From: Campylobacter gastrosuis
Lineage (GTDB): Bacteria; Campylobacterota; Campylobacteria; Campylobacterales; Campylobacteraceae
DNA: 64,000 nucleotides
Direction: 5' to 3'
Assembly (NCBI RefSeq): GCF_030249845.1
Contig: NZ_JANURM010000002.1
Coordinates: 62,001 to 126,000 of the forward strand
Position numbers and translations under genes: made by a program. Shown piece by piece: positions 55,039-64,000 of this stretch. The notes beneath the pieces were generated by a model. It was not told the DNA's origin, searched no databases, and saw only the letters and a list, made by a program, of their open reading frames with translations. How positions within the stretch are numbered: the first letter of the stretch is position 1; the number at the start of each line of letters is the position of its first letter.

Positions 55039-57164
55039 AACTCTATCCTACTATTTAAAATTTCACTCGGTCTTAACGTCTTAGCGACCACCTTTTCGTT
55101 TAAGAAATACCAGCCACCAAGCTCAACCTTTTGCCCTTGATTTGCATTTAGCTGTGCTAAAATTTCATCTTTATTTGCGGTTAAAAAATCTGCTAAATCG
55201 GCGTAAATTTCTGCCAATTCACCATTTTTTAGCTCATTTAGCCAAAACAGAGCTAGTAAAAAATGACTGGCACGTGTGTCGTTTTTACCCACTTCTGGTT
55301 TTGGAGATGAGTTGGTTTTAAGATACTGACTAATTGCGTTATCAAGGGCTTTTGCTAAAATCAAAGCCTCTTTGTTGTTACAATTTGTAGCATAAAATTC
55401 AAGCGAAGCATTAAGAGCTAAAAACTCGCCTAAACTATCCCAAATGATATGATTTTGCTCCAAAAGCTCTTTTGTAAGAAGCGGTGCCGTCCCACCAGCT
55501 CCGGTTTCAAACAGCCCACCGCCGTTTAAAAGTGGCACGATTGAGAGCATTTTAGCACTTGTGCCAAGCTCTAAAATCGGATATAAATCGGTTAAATAAT
55601 CCCTTAAAACATTGCCAGTTACGCTAACTACATCTTTACCATTTCTAATCTCACTAAGGGTTTTTAAACAAGCTTTTTGTGGGTTTAAAATTTCAATGTT
55701 TTTTATATTTTTTATATAAGGTGTTACGATTTGTATCATATTTTTATCACTTGCCCTACTCTCATCAAGCCAAAAAATTGTTAAATTATCGCTTGTTTTT
55801 GCTCTATTTATTGCTAAATTTATCCAGTTTTTTATCGCCTCATCTTTTGCGATACAAGCCCTAAAAATATCACCCTTTTTAACGCTAAATTTTAGATACT
55901 CATTATCAGAAAATACAACAAATTCGCCATCATTTTCTGCAATGAAGCTCTTATCGTGACTGCCGTATTCTTGGGCTTTTTTAGCCATTAAACCGATATT
56001 TGAAACGCTACCAATACTCCTTACATCAAGTTTGCCACGCTCCTTAAAATCATCAAGTGCAGCCTTATAAACACCAGCGTAAGTCCTATCAGGGATTAGT
56101 GCTTTTGTGGCTTTAAAATTGCCATTTTTGTCTATCATTTGACCTGAATTTCTAAGCATTTGAGGCATTGAAGCGTCAATTATCACATCGCTTGGGACGT
56201 GAAAATTTGTAACACCATTTTTAAAATCAACCATAGCCACATCAGCATTTTCTTTAAAGCACTGGCTAAATTTTGCCATTATCTCATCTTTTTTTGGCGA
56301 GTTTTCAAGCTTTAAAAATATATCTTTTAGCCCATTTTCGCCCCTTATATCTAGGCGTTTAAACTCATCTTTAAACTCATCAAAAACTGGCTTAAAAAAC
56401 GCCTTTAAGGCGTAGCCAAAGATGACTGGGTCGCTTACTTTCATCATTGAGGCTTTTAAGTGTAGGCTTAAAAGCAAGTCCTTCTCTTTTGCGTCTTTAA
56501 ACTCATTTTCATAAAATTTATAAAGGCTATCAACGCTTAAAAAACTAGCGTCAAAAATATCGCCAACGCTTAATTTGATATCATCTTTTAAAAGCGTCTC
56601 TTTGCCGTTTTTATCTATAAATTTTATCTTTAAAATTTCATCTTTTTGTGCGATAAATGAGCGTTCATTTTCATAAAAATCGCCGCTATTCATTGAGCAA
56701 ATCTCTGCCCTATTTTTAGCGTCCCACTCGCCCATAAAATGTGGGTTATTTTTAGCGTAATCCTTAACCGCCTTTGTGCTTTTTCTATCTGAATTACCCT
56801 CTCTAATTACTGGATTTACGGCACTGCCTAGGATTGGTGCGTAAATTTTTGGGTTATTTTCATAATCTGGCAAGTCAAATCCAGCGTTTTTAAGCTCTAA
56901 AATCGCCGCTTTTAGCTGTGGGATAGTGGCTGAAATATTGGGTAGTTTTATGATATTTGCGTCTTTTTGCTTTGTTAATTCGCCTAAAATTTTAAGTCCA
57001 TCATCAGCGTAATTAAACGCTGCTAAAATCCTGCCGCTTAGGCTAATATCAACGACTTTTAGTTTGATTTTGGCTCTATTTAAAATGCATTTTAAAATCG
57101 GCAACAGCGAAACGCTCGCTACAAATGGGCTTTCATCGGTCTTTGTCCAAACAATCTCACTCAT
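55035..57164 (-). CDS. icd: Isocitrate dehydrogenase, NADP-dependent, monomeric type
   Basis: Oxidises isocitrate to 2-oxoglutarate. At 709 aa it belongs to the monomeric class (about 730-740 aa), unrelated in length to the 400-aa dimeric enzyme. Features include SEIVWTKTDESPFVAS at the N-terminus, NPVIREGNSDRKS at about 116-128 and FETGAGGTAPLL with the HIIWDSLGEFLAL segment near 595. It is the first gene of the eight-gene TCA operon icd-mdh-sucCD-oorDABC, each gene overlapping or within about 10 nt of the next. Confidence 0.96.
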   Translation of the reverse strand: MSEIVWTKTDESPFVASVSLLPILKCILNRAKIKLKVVDISLSGRILAAFNYADDGLKILGELTKQKDANIIKLPNISATIPQLKAAILELKNAGFDLPDYENNPKIYAPILGSAVNPVIREGNSDRKSTKAVKDYAKNNPHFMGEWDAKNRAEICSMNSGDFYENERSFIAQKDEILKIKFIDKNGKETLLKDDIKLSVGDIFDASFLSVDSLYKFYENEFKDAKEKDLLLSLHLKASMMKVSDPVIFGYALKAFFKPVFDEFKDEFKRLDIRGENGLKDIFLKLENSPKKDEIMAKFSQCFKENADVAMVDFKNGVTNFHVPSDVIIDASMPQMLRNSGQMIDKNGNFKATKALIPDRTYAGVYKAALDDFKERGKLDVRSIGSVSNIGLMAKKAQEYGSHDKSFIAENDGEFVVFSDNEYLKFSVKKGDIFRACIAKDEAIKNWINLAINRAKTSDNLTIFWLDESRASDKNMIQIVTPYIKNIKNIEILNPQKACLKTLSEIRNGKDVVSVTGNVLRDYLTDLYPILELGTSAKMLSIVPLLNGGGLFETGAGGTAPLLTKELLEQNHIIWDSLGEFLALNASLEFYATNCNNKEALILAKALDNAISQYLKTNSSPKPEVGKNDTRASHFLLALFWLNELKNGELAEIYADLADFLTANKDEILAQLNANQGQKVELGGWYFLNEKVVAKTLRPSEILNSRIEL

Positions 57165-57216
57165 CTTTTGCTCCTAAAAAAAGGTAAATTTAACACAAAA
57201 AGGCTTATAAAAAACA

Positions 57217-58155
57217 TTATTTTATATTTTCGTTGTGTTCTTTAAGTGTTTTTGAAAATTTATGCTTTTTTGCGCCTCTATCAAGCACAAAATACAAAAA
57301 ATCGCTCTTAGCTGGGCTTATGGCTGCTTTTATTGCGTTTATTGAAACCACGCAAACTGGGCGTGGAGGCAGTCCGTCATTTAAATATGTATTAAACTCG
57401 CTCGTGTCCGTTCGTATTCGCTGGGCAGTGATTTTTTCGTGCGAGTAAAGGTCGTAATTTAGCGTCCCGTCCATTTGCAAACGCATATTTTTAGCTAATC
57501 TATTATAAATTACTGATGAAACCAGTGGCATTTCAGCGTCATTTGCCGCCTCTTTTTGGATTATTGAGGCGATTGTTAGGATTTTAAACCAACGCCTCTC
57601 GTTGTATTCGCCATAAATTTTACGGCTTAGCTCCTCTTGGGTTTTTTGTGATAAATTTACCAAATAATAAGCCAAGTGTCGCTCGCTCATACCGATTGGA
57701 ATTTTGTAAGTTTCTGGGATTAAAAAGCCGTCTTGTATCTTTGCAAGTGCGTTATATTCGGCATTTAGCTTAGTTGCGTTTAGCCCTAGTTTTTTTGCTG
57801 TTTCGTTTAAAAAAACCATAGTTGTTTCGCCCGGTATCAGCGTTATTTCAGTCATTGCCGCCTTTGCTGTGGTTAGGCGTTTTAAAAAGTCAATCCTAGC
57901 AAGTCTTGTCTCTTTCATATCAATCCAGCCAGATTGGATATGCCCAATCATCGCAACTGCGTATTTATCAACACTACTAACCATAAAATTTCTGCTTGAT
58001 AAATATGCTATAATTTCGCTCACGCTTCCCTTTGGGATAAACACCACTCGGCTCGTATCAATCGGACGCGAAAGATAGAAAAGAACGCTTAGGATAAAGA
58101 TAACTAAAATGTCAAAAATGATAAAAACAATCGGATTTTTTATAAAATTTTTCAT
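57217..58155 (-). CDS. mltG: Endolytic murein transglycosylase MltG
   Basis: Cuts nascent glycan strands at the inner membrane and sets strand length. I choose the ATG at 58155 (MKNFIKNPIVFIIFD), 312 aa; the frame is open further upstream, but those residues lie inside the divergent gene. It has one N-terminal helix (about 8-26), a LysM-like region (about 40-90), the YceG domain with the catalytic glutamate in ASIIQKEAAND, and SVIYNRLAKNMRLQMDGTLNYDL with the RPVCVVS loop. Its start overlaps the start of the AsmA-like gene on the opposite strand by 47 nt. Confidence 0.92.
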   Translation of the reverse strand: MKNFIKNPIVFIIFDILVIFILSVLFYLSRPIDTSRVVFIPKGSVSEIIAYLSSRNFMVSSVDKYAVAMIGHIQSGWIDMKETRLARIDFLKRLTTAKAAMTEITLIPGETTMVFLNETAKKLGLNATKLNAEYNALAKIQDGFLIPETYKIPIGMSERHLAYYLVNLSQKTQEELSRKIYGEYNERRWFKILTIASIIQKEAANDAEMPLVSSVIYNRLAKNMRLQMDGTLNYDLYSHEKITAQRIRTDTSEFNTYLNDGLPPRPVCVVSINAIKAAISPAKSDFLYFVLDRGAKKHKFSKTLKEHNENIK

Positions 58156-60649
58156 AATTTTTGCTGTTTCGGTGCTAATAATTTTAAAATTTGGCATAAA
58201 AATTGATAATCTCTCTCTTTTAAATTTACATTTTGAGCAATTATACATAAAACTAGATAAAAAAATAATCTTACGAGCAAATAATATCACTCTGCCAAAC
58301 CTAAAAAAAGATGATGATATCGGCTCATCTGATTATCTTTTTAATTTAAGTCAAAACGCCTATTTTTTGGGGTTATTTTTTGATGAAATTTTGTTAAATG
58401 AGATAAAAGTCGGCGAAATTAGCGTAAAAGTAATCTATAAAGATGGGAATTTTTTCATTGATAGCCCATATTTTTTAGCCGATCTAAGCGTGCTTGATAA
58501 GGTAGATAAAAACACCGAGAAAATCGCCATAAAGCGTATGGAATTTAAGGATTTTAAGGTAAATATTTGGGGTGATGTGAGTGCAAATTTAAGGGCAAAA
58601 GAATACAAATTTAGCGGTAAATTTGATAGCTACGAGCTAAATGGCAATATGAATTTTACGCTTAAAAGTAACATTTTAAGATATAAGATTTTTAATGTCA
58701 GTGCAAAATCACTTGCAGATTTTATGGCAGCACTTGATAATCGCTTTGGATTAAACAAAGAGGTAAGAAGCTGGATTTACGGCTATATCGTGGCTGATGA
58801 GTATTTAGTAAAACAGATAAATGGCAGGGTAAATTTAGTTACAAACGACTTTTTCTTAGATGATTTAAACGCAACCGCAACTGCTAAAAATTTATCAGTT
58901 AAGCTAGATAAAAGTTTAGAGCCGATATTAGTTAGCGAGGCTGATATTAGTCTTATAAATTCAAAGCTAAATTTTAGCCTTAAAAGCCCTAAATATCAGG
59001 GTAAATCGCTTGATGGCTCAACCCTTTATATTTATAATATATTTAATGAAAATAGTGCTGGAATTTTTCTTGATTTACAGACAAAATCGCTCTATGACAA
59101 ACATATTAATGACATTTTAAAAGTTTATGGTATAGCAGTGCCAATAAATCAGACAAGTGGCAAAATGAATGCAAAACTCACACTTGATATAAATTTTAAC
59201 ACTCTAAATGTCATCGCAAATGGCAAATTTATCGCTAAAAACGCAAAATTTTTAATCGCAAACGCTCCATTTTTAGCCGATGAGGCGGTGATTGAGCTTA
59301 ATAATAGCTTTAATATGAAAATTAATGCAAAAAATTTTGGTATGAGCTTTTTTAACTCCGATGCGGTTGCAAATTTTGACTTAAAAAACAGCAAAGCCAC
59401 AATAAATGGGACGCTAAAAAATCTAAAAATTGATGAGTTGTTAGACATTAAAAATGAGCCATTTAACGCAACTCTTGATTTTAGCAAAAGCGACACAAAG
59501 CTTGATTTTAACGAGCTTGGACTAAATTTTATCTTTGGGGATAAAAGCAAGATTAGCATACAAAAACCTGAAAATTTTATCTTAAAATCAAAGCTTTTAA
59601 GTGAGCTAAATATCAAAGACGCTACATTTTTAGAATTAACTACAAGCGATTTTAATAACTTTAAGATTAATGCAAATGATGTGAAATTTTCACTGCCACT
59701 TTTAAATAAAAATGGCTCGGATTATGATAAGCAGAGCTTTGAAATTTTGGTAGATAATGAGAAAATAAGTGGTAAAAGTAGCGATGATTTTATCAAATTT
59801 AAAAGCGATGAAAAACAGACAAAAATTGAGATAAAAAACATTGACGTTGCTATAAAAGATAGCGATACAAACGCCACTTTTAAGGGCGAAATTTTCATAA
59901 ACGGCACGAACTCAAACCTAATTTTTACCGATGTAAATAAGACATTAAAACTGCCAAAATATGAAATTTTTATGAAAAATAGGCAGATAAAATTTCTCTC
60001 AACGCCAGAAAACGGGCGGATTAGTATCTTAAAAAATGATGAAAATATCACGCTTGAAGCAAACAATATCAGTGGCGAATACCTAAATCAATTTATCGGC
60101 AAAGAGATATTTTTTGGCGGGAATTTTAAGCTAAAAACGATAGGCACGGCAAAAAATAGGCGTGGCGAGGTCAGGTTTTATGACGCCTATTTTAGGGATT
60201 ATCTGTTTTATAGCAGACTTTTAAGCTTCATAAACTCAGTCCCAGCGCTTTTAAGCCTAAAAACGCCAGATTTTAACGACAAGGGCTTTAAGGCAAAAAA
60301 TGGCAAAATAATTTTTAAACAAGAGAGTGATATTTTAAATTTCATTGCCATTGAGATTAGCGGTAGCAGTGCAAATATCATCGGCAAGGGCGAAATTGAT
60401 TTAAAAACTCGCAAAATTAACATTGATTTAGAGCTTGAAATTTTAAAGGACGCAAGCAATATCATTGAAAAAATCCCGCTAGTAAATCAGATAATCCTAG
60501 GCAAAGACAGGACACTCTCAACGCTAATAAAGGTGCGTGGCACACTTGATGAGCCGACATACTCAACCGAAGTGATAAAAGATACGCTCTTAGTGCCGTT
60601 TAAGCTGATACGAAATATCTTGCAGACGCCGTTTTTGATTTTTGAGTAA
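58109..60649 (+). CDS. AsmA/TamB-like (YhdP-type) envelope protein
   Basis: This 846-aa protein has one N-terminal membrane anchor (about 7-27) followed by about 800 residues of beta-strand-rich sequence with repeated VDFDL/NGTLKNLKI-type strands, typical of the AsmA-like superfamily that forms long hydrophobic grooves for phospholipid transfer between membranes. The C-terminus (about 670-846) resembles the YhdP/AsmA C-terminal domain: GTAKNRRGEVRFYDAYFRDYLFYSRLLSFINSVPALLSLKTPDF, then GKGEIDLKTRKINIDLELEIL. It starts at ATG 58109 or 58118 and is divergent from mltG with overlapping 5' ends. A role in lipid transport is inferred from the family. Confidence 0.8.
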   Translation: MSKMIKTIGFFIKFFIIFAVSVLIILKFGIKIDNLSLLNLHFEQLYIKLDKKIILRANNITLPNLKKDDDIGSSDYLFNLSQNAYFLGLFFDEILLNEIKVGEISVKVIYKDGNFFIDSPYFLADLSVLDKVDKNTEKIAIKRMEFKDFKVNIWGDVSANLRAKEYKFSGKFDSYELNGNMNFTLKSNILRYKIFNVSAKSLADFMAALDNRFGLNKEVRSWIYGYIVADEYLVKQINGRVNLVTNDFFLDDLNATATAKNLSVKLDKSLEPILVSEADISLINSKLNFSLKSPKYQGKSLDGSTLYIYNIFNENSAGIFLDLQTKSLYDKHINDILKVYGIAVPINQTSGKMNAKLTLDINFNTLNVIANGKFIAKNAKFLIANAPFLADEAVIELNNSFNMKINAKNFGMSFFNSDAVANFDLKNSKATINGTLKNLKIDELLDIKNEPFNATLDFSKSDTKLDFNELGLNFIFGDKSKISIQKPENFILKSKLLSELNIKDATFLELTTSDFNNFKINANDVKFSLPLLNKNGSDYDKQSFEILVDNEKISGKSSDDFIKFKSDEKQTKIEIKNIDVAIKDSDTNATFKGEIFINGTNSNLIFTDVNKTLKLPKYEIFMKNRQIKFLSTPENGRISILKNDENITLEANNISGEYLNQFIGKEIFFGGNFKLKTIGTAKNRRGEVRFYDAYFRDYLFYSRLLSFINSVPALLSLKTPDFNDKGFKAKNGKIIFKQESDILNFIAIEISGSSANIIGKGEIDLKTRKINIDLELEILKDASNIIEKIPLVNQIILGKDRTLSTLIKVRGTLDEPTYSTEVIKDTLLVPFKLIRNILQTPFLIFE

Positions 60650-60700
60650 AATTAATTTTTTATTTTAAGCTTTGGCTCTAAAAATTTGTTAAAAAATAGT

Positions 60701-61045
60701 TTAAAAACCAAGCTCTAATCTCATAAGATACATATCCTCGCCGTCAATGACTTTTAGCTCAGCCGAGCCACATTTTGGGCATAAAAATTCATTTTTGCTA
60801 AGCTCACTTTTAGCCCCACAATCATTGCAAACGACCACGATTTCTTGAAGGTGGCAGAGTAAAACTGCGTCCTTGCAAATGCTATCTGGCTGTAAAACCG
60901 AAAAGGCACTTTCTAAATAGTGTGGCTCAACACCGCTTAATCTGCCGATTTTTATCTCAATTTTTTTTACGCTTTTTGCGTTGTTTTCTCTTGCGTTTTT
61001 TTCGCAAAGTGCCATTAAATTTTGTGCGATACTAAGCTCGTGCAT
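60701..61045 (-). CDS. hypA: Hydrogenase/urease nickel-insertion protein HypA
   Basis: Delivers nickel to the hydrogenase large subunit together with HypB. I choose ATG 61045 (MHELSIAQNLM), because the N-terminal Met-His-Glu is the nickel site (H2); an upstream ATG at 61060 would bury it. The 114 aa include the zinc site of two CxxC pairs (CNDC and CPKC). It follows hypE by 8 nt and is the last gene of hypBCDEA. Confidence 0.95.
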   Translation of the reverse strand: MHELSIAQNLMALCEKNARENNAKSVKKIEIKIGRLSGVEPHYLESAFSVLQPDSICKDAVLLCHLQEIVVVCNDCGAKSELSKNEFLCPKCGSAELKVIDGEDMYLMRLELGF

Positions 61046-61053
61046 CTTAATCC

Positions 61054-62040
61054 TTAACAAATTCGTGGTAGCAATTCGCCCTTTGGTGGCTCTAAAAACC
61101 TGCGTGATTTATAGGCATTTTCTATCACGACACGGCTCTTTTTGCTATCTAAAATTTCGCCTATTTCATTTGCATTTTTATCAAATTGCCTTAAAATTTC
61201 AACCGCTTTTATGGCGTCATCTGGCATAACCGCAAGTAAAAACGTCCCTTCGTTTGCAAGCTCGTAAGGCTCAAAGCCAAAAAGCTCACAAATGCCTAAA
61301 ACTTCACTACTAACGGCAATTTTCTCATCATATACTAAAATTTCAAGCCCACAAGCACCTGCCCACTCATTTAAAACCGCACTCACGCCCCCACGCGTAG
61401 CATCTCTCATACAAAGTGGCTTAATGCCAGCGTCTAGGAGTGCTAAAACCACGTTTTTTAGGCTCTTGCAGTCGCTTTTTAACTCGCTTTGTAGATTTTC
61501 TCTATTTGATAATATCACGCCTCCGTGTCTGCCAATATCGCCTGAAAGCAGGATTTTTGCACCAGATTTTAGGCTTTTTGTGCTGACATTTTCACACACG
61601 ACCTCGCCAACACCAGCTGTGTTGATGAAAATTTTGTCGCATTTGCCCTTTGGGACGACCTTTGTGTCGCCACAAACGACCTTTACATCAGCACTTTTGC
61701 AAACTTCATTTAATGAAATTAAAATACTTTTTAAATCACTTATTGCTAAACCCTCTTCAATGATTAACGAACAGCTTAAAAATTTTGGCTTTGCACCGAC
61801 CATTAAAAGGTCGTTTATCGTGCCACAAGCTGCGATTTTACCGATGTCGCCACCATTAAAAAATATCGGTGTAACGACAAAACTATCGGTGCTAAACGCT
61901 AAATTTTTAACTCCGCCAAGCACGGCTGAATCATCTGCACGGTTTAAAATTTCGTTGTTAAAAATTTCAAAAATCATCTTGTTTATTAGCTCATTCATCT
62001 CCACGCCACCACCGCCGTGGCTAAGCATTATCCTATCCAT
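61054..62040 (-). CDS. hypE: Hydrogenase maturation protein HypE
   Basis: Dehydrates the carbamoyl group from HypF to a thiocyanate on its C-terminal cysteine, the source of the cyanide ligands. This 328-aa PurM-like ATPase has LSHGGGGVEMNELI at the start, FSTDSFVVTP, VVCGDTKVVPKG and the indispensable C-terminal PRIC. It overlaps the hypD stop by 1 nt. hypF is not in this window. Confidence 0.96.
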   Translation of the reverse strand: MDRIMLSHGGGGVEMNELINKMIFEIFNNEILNRADDSAVLGGVKNLAFSTDSFVVTPIFFNGGDIGKIAACGTINDLLMVGAKPKFLSCSLIIEEGLAISDLKSILISLNEVCKSADVKVVCGDTKVVPKGKCDKIFINTAGVGEVVCENVSTKSLKSGAKILLSGDIGRHGGVILSNRENLQSELKSDCKSLKNVVLALLDAGIKPLCMRDATRGGVSAVLNEWAGACGLEILVYDEKIAVSSEVLGICELFGFEPYELANEGTFLLAVMPDDAIKAVEILRQFDKNANEIGEILDSKKSRVVIENAYKSRRFLEPPKGELLPRIC

Positions 62041-63125
62041 TACACACCGCCATATTTATAGTAAGCCGCACACGCACCCTCGCTTGAAACCATACACGAC
62101 CCGATTGGATTTTGCGGTGTGCAGGCCTTGCCAAAGACCTTGCATTCATAAGGTTTTGCCTTTGCACGTAAAATTTCGCCACAAATACACGCCCTATTTT
62201 CGCCCTTGCTTACGACCTTGCAGTCAAAAACAGCCCTTGCGTCAAGGTGTTTTAACTCATCTTTTAAGCGATAACCGCTATTTTTTATCTCTCCAAGCCC
62301 TCGCCAAATAAAATCATCTTGCACGAAAATTTCATTTATTAAATTTTTAGCCTTTACGTTGCCATTTTCGCTCACGACGCGTGAATATTCGTTATAAACT
62401 TCGTGTGTTTTTGCATTTTGTTGCTCTACCAAATTTAACACACTTGCCATTATATCAAGTGGCTCAAAACCGCTAACGGCAATGGGTTTTTGATATTTGT
62501 TTGCTATTTGTTTATAAATACCGCTACCCATTATCACACTTACGTGGCTTGGCCCTAAAAATGCGTCAATTTTAACTTCATCATCGCTCATAATCGCCAT
62601 AACAGGTTCAGGCACACGCACGTGATTTATGTGAAAAAATAGATTTTTTAGCCCAAGTTCTAGCGTTTTTTTAACTAAAACCGCACTCATCGGCGTTGTC
62701 GTTTCAAATCCAATGGCAAAAAATACGACATTTTTGTCTGGATTTTGAGTTGCGATTTTTATGCAATCAAGTGGCGAGTATAACGCTCTAATATCACAGC
62801 CTTCTGAGCGTAGCTTTTGTAGGCTGGTGTTTGAGCCGGGCACTCTTAGCATATCAGCTAACGTACAAAGGATAAAATTTGGCATACTAGCAATTTTACA
62901 GGCTTCATCAATGCGTTCTTTTGGCATTACACAAACCGGACAGCCCGGCCCGTGGATGAAATTTATCTTTTCACCGACTAAATTTTGCAGACCAAATTTC
63001 ATAATTGAATGCGTGTGTCCGCCACAAATCTCCATTATGTTTAATGGTGCTTTACTGATAGCCTTTATCTTTTTACTAAGCCCTAAGATAAGCTCTTTAT
63101 CCCTAAAATCATTTATTAGATCCAC
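62040..63125 (-). CDS. hypD: Hydrogenase maturation protein HypD
   Basis: The [4Fe-4S] scaffold that, with HypC, assembles the Fe(CN)2CO unit. This 361-aa protein has MEICGGHTHSIMKFGL (catalytic cysteine), GPGCPVCVMPK, GFETTTPMSA and the C-terminal cluster ligands in ACICGEIL, CKVFGKACTPQNPIGSCMVSSEGACAAYY. It overlaps hypC by 17 nt. Confidence 0.97.
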   Translation of the reverse strand: MDLINDFRDKELILGLSKKIKAISKAPLNIMEICGGHTHSIMKFGLQNLVGEKINFIHGPGCPVCVMPKERIDEACKIASMPNFILCTLADMLRVPGSNTSLQKLRSEGCDIRALYSPLDCIKIATQNPDKNVVFFAIGFETTTPMSAVLVKKTLELGLKNLFFHINHVRVPEPVMAIMSDDEVKIDAFLGPSHVSVIMGSGIYKQIANKYQKPIAVSGFEPLDIMASVLNLVEQQNAKTHEVYNEYSRVVSENGNVKAKNLINEIFVQDDFIWRGLGEIKNSGYRLKDELKHLDARAVFDCKVVSKGENRACICGEILRAKAKPYECKVFGKACTPQNPIGSCMVSSEGACAAYYKYGGV

Positions 63126-63402
63126 TCACAAACTCCCTAAGTCCCATATCGCCCTCATCATCGCTTATCGTGCCGTCTTGCATATCAGCGGCGATTTGTT
63201 TGTAAATTTCAAGGCTCTCTTTGGCGATTTTTGTGTCAATTTTCTCCATTGCAAAGCCTACGTGAATTAGCACATAATCGCCCACATTTACGCTCTCACC
63301 GATAAGATCAAGGCTTACTTTACGCCTAACGCCAAGCGTATCAACAAGGGCTACATTTTGCTCATCAATCTCAATAACTTCTGATGGTATTGAAAGACAC
63401 AT
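63109..63402 (-). CDS. hypC: Hydrogenase chaperone HypC
   Basis: This 97-aa chaperone carries the Fe(CN)2CO moiety from HypD to the large subunit. It starts MCLSIPSEVIEI, with the essential C2 after Met removal, and has GDYVLIHVGFAMEKID in the middle. The 97 residues are slightly longer than usual because of an acidic tail. It overlaps hypB by 1 nt. Confidence 0.96.
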   Translation of the reverse strand: MCLSIPSEVIEIDEQNVALVDTLGVRRKVSLDLIGESVNVGDYVLIHVGFAMEKIDTKIAKESLEIYKQIAADMQDGTISDDEGDMGLREFVSGSNK

Positions 63403-64000
63403 TATCTAAACTCCCGCTTAAATTTTAGGTAATTTAGCCACTTTTCAAGCCCCCTACCACTTCTAGCGTCAATCTCAATAATATCAACCTTTGGATTTAG
63501 TTTTCTAGCCTCATCTTTGACTTTTTGCAAGTCAAACTCAAAATGTGGCAAAAGGTCAATCTTTGAGATGATTAAAATATCAGCCGAGCGAAACATCACT
63601 GGGTATTTAGCGACCTTATCATCGCCCTCTGGCACCGATATAAGCACGGCATTTAGGTGCGAACCGACATCATAACTAGCCGGGCAGACAAGATTACCTA
63701 CATTTTCAACAAAGACAATTTCAAGCTCGTTAAGTGGTAAGTGATGAAGTCCTTTATGCACCATAAATGCGTCTAAATGGCAGGTTTGACCAGTGCTTAT
63801 TTGATAGGCTTTGCCACCAGCTTTTATTATTCTATTTGCATCTGCATTCGTTTCTAAATCGCCCTCAACTACGCCGATTTTAAACGCCCCACTCTTAATC
63901 GTGGCTTCTAAAAGCGTGGTTTTACCGCTGCCCGGACTACTCATTAAATTTACGCATAAAATTTTCTCGCTATCAAGCCAAGAGCGATTTTTAGCCGCTT
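63402..64000 (-). CDS. hypB: Hydrogenase nickel-incorporation GTPase HypB (5' end missing)
   Basis: GTPase that releases nickel to the hydrogenase precursor with HypA. The reading frame is open through the window edge (residues AAKNRSWLDSEKILCVNL precede the P-loop), so the start lies beyond 64000; the internal ATG at 63944 is not the start. It has the P-loop LMSSPGSGKTT, EGDLETNADANRI, TGQTCHLDAFMV with the metal-binding Cys-His, ENVGNLVCPA and ISKIDLLPHF (NKxD equivalent). Whether it has an N-terminal nickel-binding His/Cys region cannot be seen. Confidence 0.95.
   Translation of the reverse strand, partial: AAKNRSWLDSEKILCVNLMSSPGSGKTTLLEATIKSGAFKIGVVEGDLETNADANRIIKAGGKAYQISTGQTCHLDAFMVHKGLHHLPLNELEIVFVENVGNLVCPASYDVGSHLNAVLISVPEGDDKVAKYPVMFRSADILIISKIDLLPHFEFDLQKVKDEARKLNPKVDIIEIDARSGRGLEKWLNYLKFKREFR

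Noticed and set aside
61292..62311. Plus-strand open frame of 339 codons opposite hypE/hypD
   Set aside because: It is antisense to two certain genes, rich in Ser, Pro, Leu and Phe as expected for a complementary-strand shadow, has no ribosome site and matches no family.
1..64000. CRISPR array or insertion sequence
   Set aside because: No regularly spaced repeats and no transposase-like gene were found anywhere in the window.

Overview
This window is a compact, AT-rich stretch of bacterial chromosome that reads throughout as a member of the Campylobacterota, most likely a Campylobacter species (species not resolved). Support comes from a single XerH-type tyrosine recombinase, a monomeric isocitrate dehydrogenase in one operon with mdh-sucCD-oorDABC, a hydABCDE hydrogenase operon with a separate hyp operon, and gene neighbourhoods that match what I remember of the C. 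jejuni chromosome (plsC/purQSC/ctpA; ilvIH-lpxD; aspB-speA-hisS-tmk-coaD-ubiX-flgA; moeA-murA). Gene density is very high: many neighbours overlap by 4 nt, convergent genes share hairpins that contain their stop codons, and no gene-free stretch exceeds 300 bases.

Layout. 1-3.9 kb: 3' end of an outer-membrane barrel gene, an SMR efflux pump, xerH, murI and an Imm49-like gene. 3.9-8.7 kb (minus): ctpA, purC, purS, purQ, an SH3-tailed membrane protein and plsC. 8.8-20.3 kb: clpB behind a near-perfect sigma70 promoter, ftsW-murG, pta-ackA, flgH, then ilvI-ilvH-lpxD. 20.3-22.3 kb: DUF1523, lemA and DUF3137 genes. 22.3-25.9 kb: a DUF2249 / polytopic membrane protein / DUF59 operon facing away from a chemoreceptor with a periplasmic CXXCH motif, with regulator-like palindromes between them. 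25.9-31.5 kb (minus): hydABCDE. 31.7-36.7 kb: SbmA-like transporter, ThiS-ThiF fusion, aspB, speA. 36.7-38.4 kb: an AT-rich restriction-modification pair. 38.4-42.4 kb: hisS, tmk, coaD, ubiX, flgA, with tRNA-Gly abutting flgA. 42.4-46.9 kb: moeA, murA, an NlpC/P60 lipoprotein, a DUF455 ferritin-like protein, sixA. 47.2-49.1 kb: a fused HsdM-like/HsdS-like gene that has lost its methylase motifs, plus a small zinc-ribbon gene. 49.3-57.2 kb: the TCA operon icd-mdh-sucC-sucD-oorD-oorA-oorB-oorC. 57.2-60.6 kb: mltG and an AsmA/TamB-like gene that overlap head to head. 60.7-64 kb: hypB(partial)-C-D-E-A.

The functional picture is a microaerobic, hydrogen-oxidising organism. HydABC feeds electrons from H2 to quinone, HydD/HydE and HypA-E mature it, and 2-oxoglutarate oxidation goes through ferredoxin/flavodoxin-linked OorDABC. 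The most interesting accessory parts are the DUF2249/DUF59 operon with a Crp/Fnr-type box at -41.5 beside a probable c-type-heme chemoreceptor, the degenerate methylase-specificity fusion, and the restriction system spliced into the speA-hisS junction.
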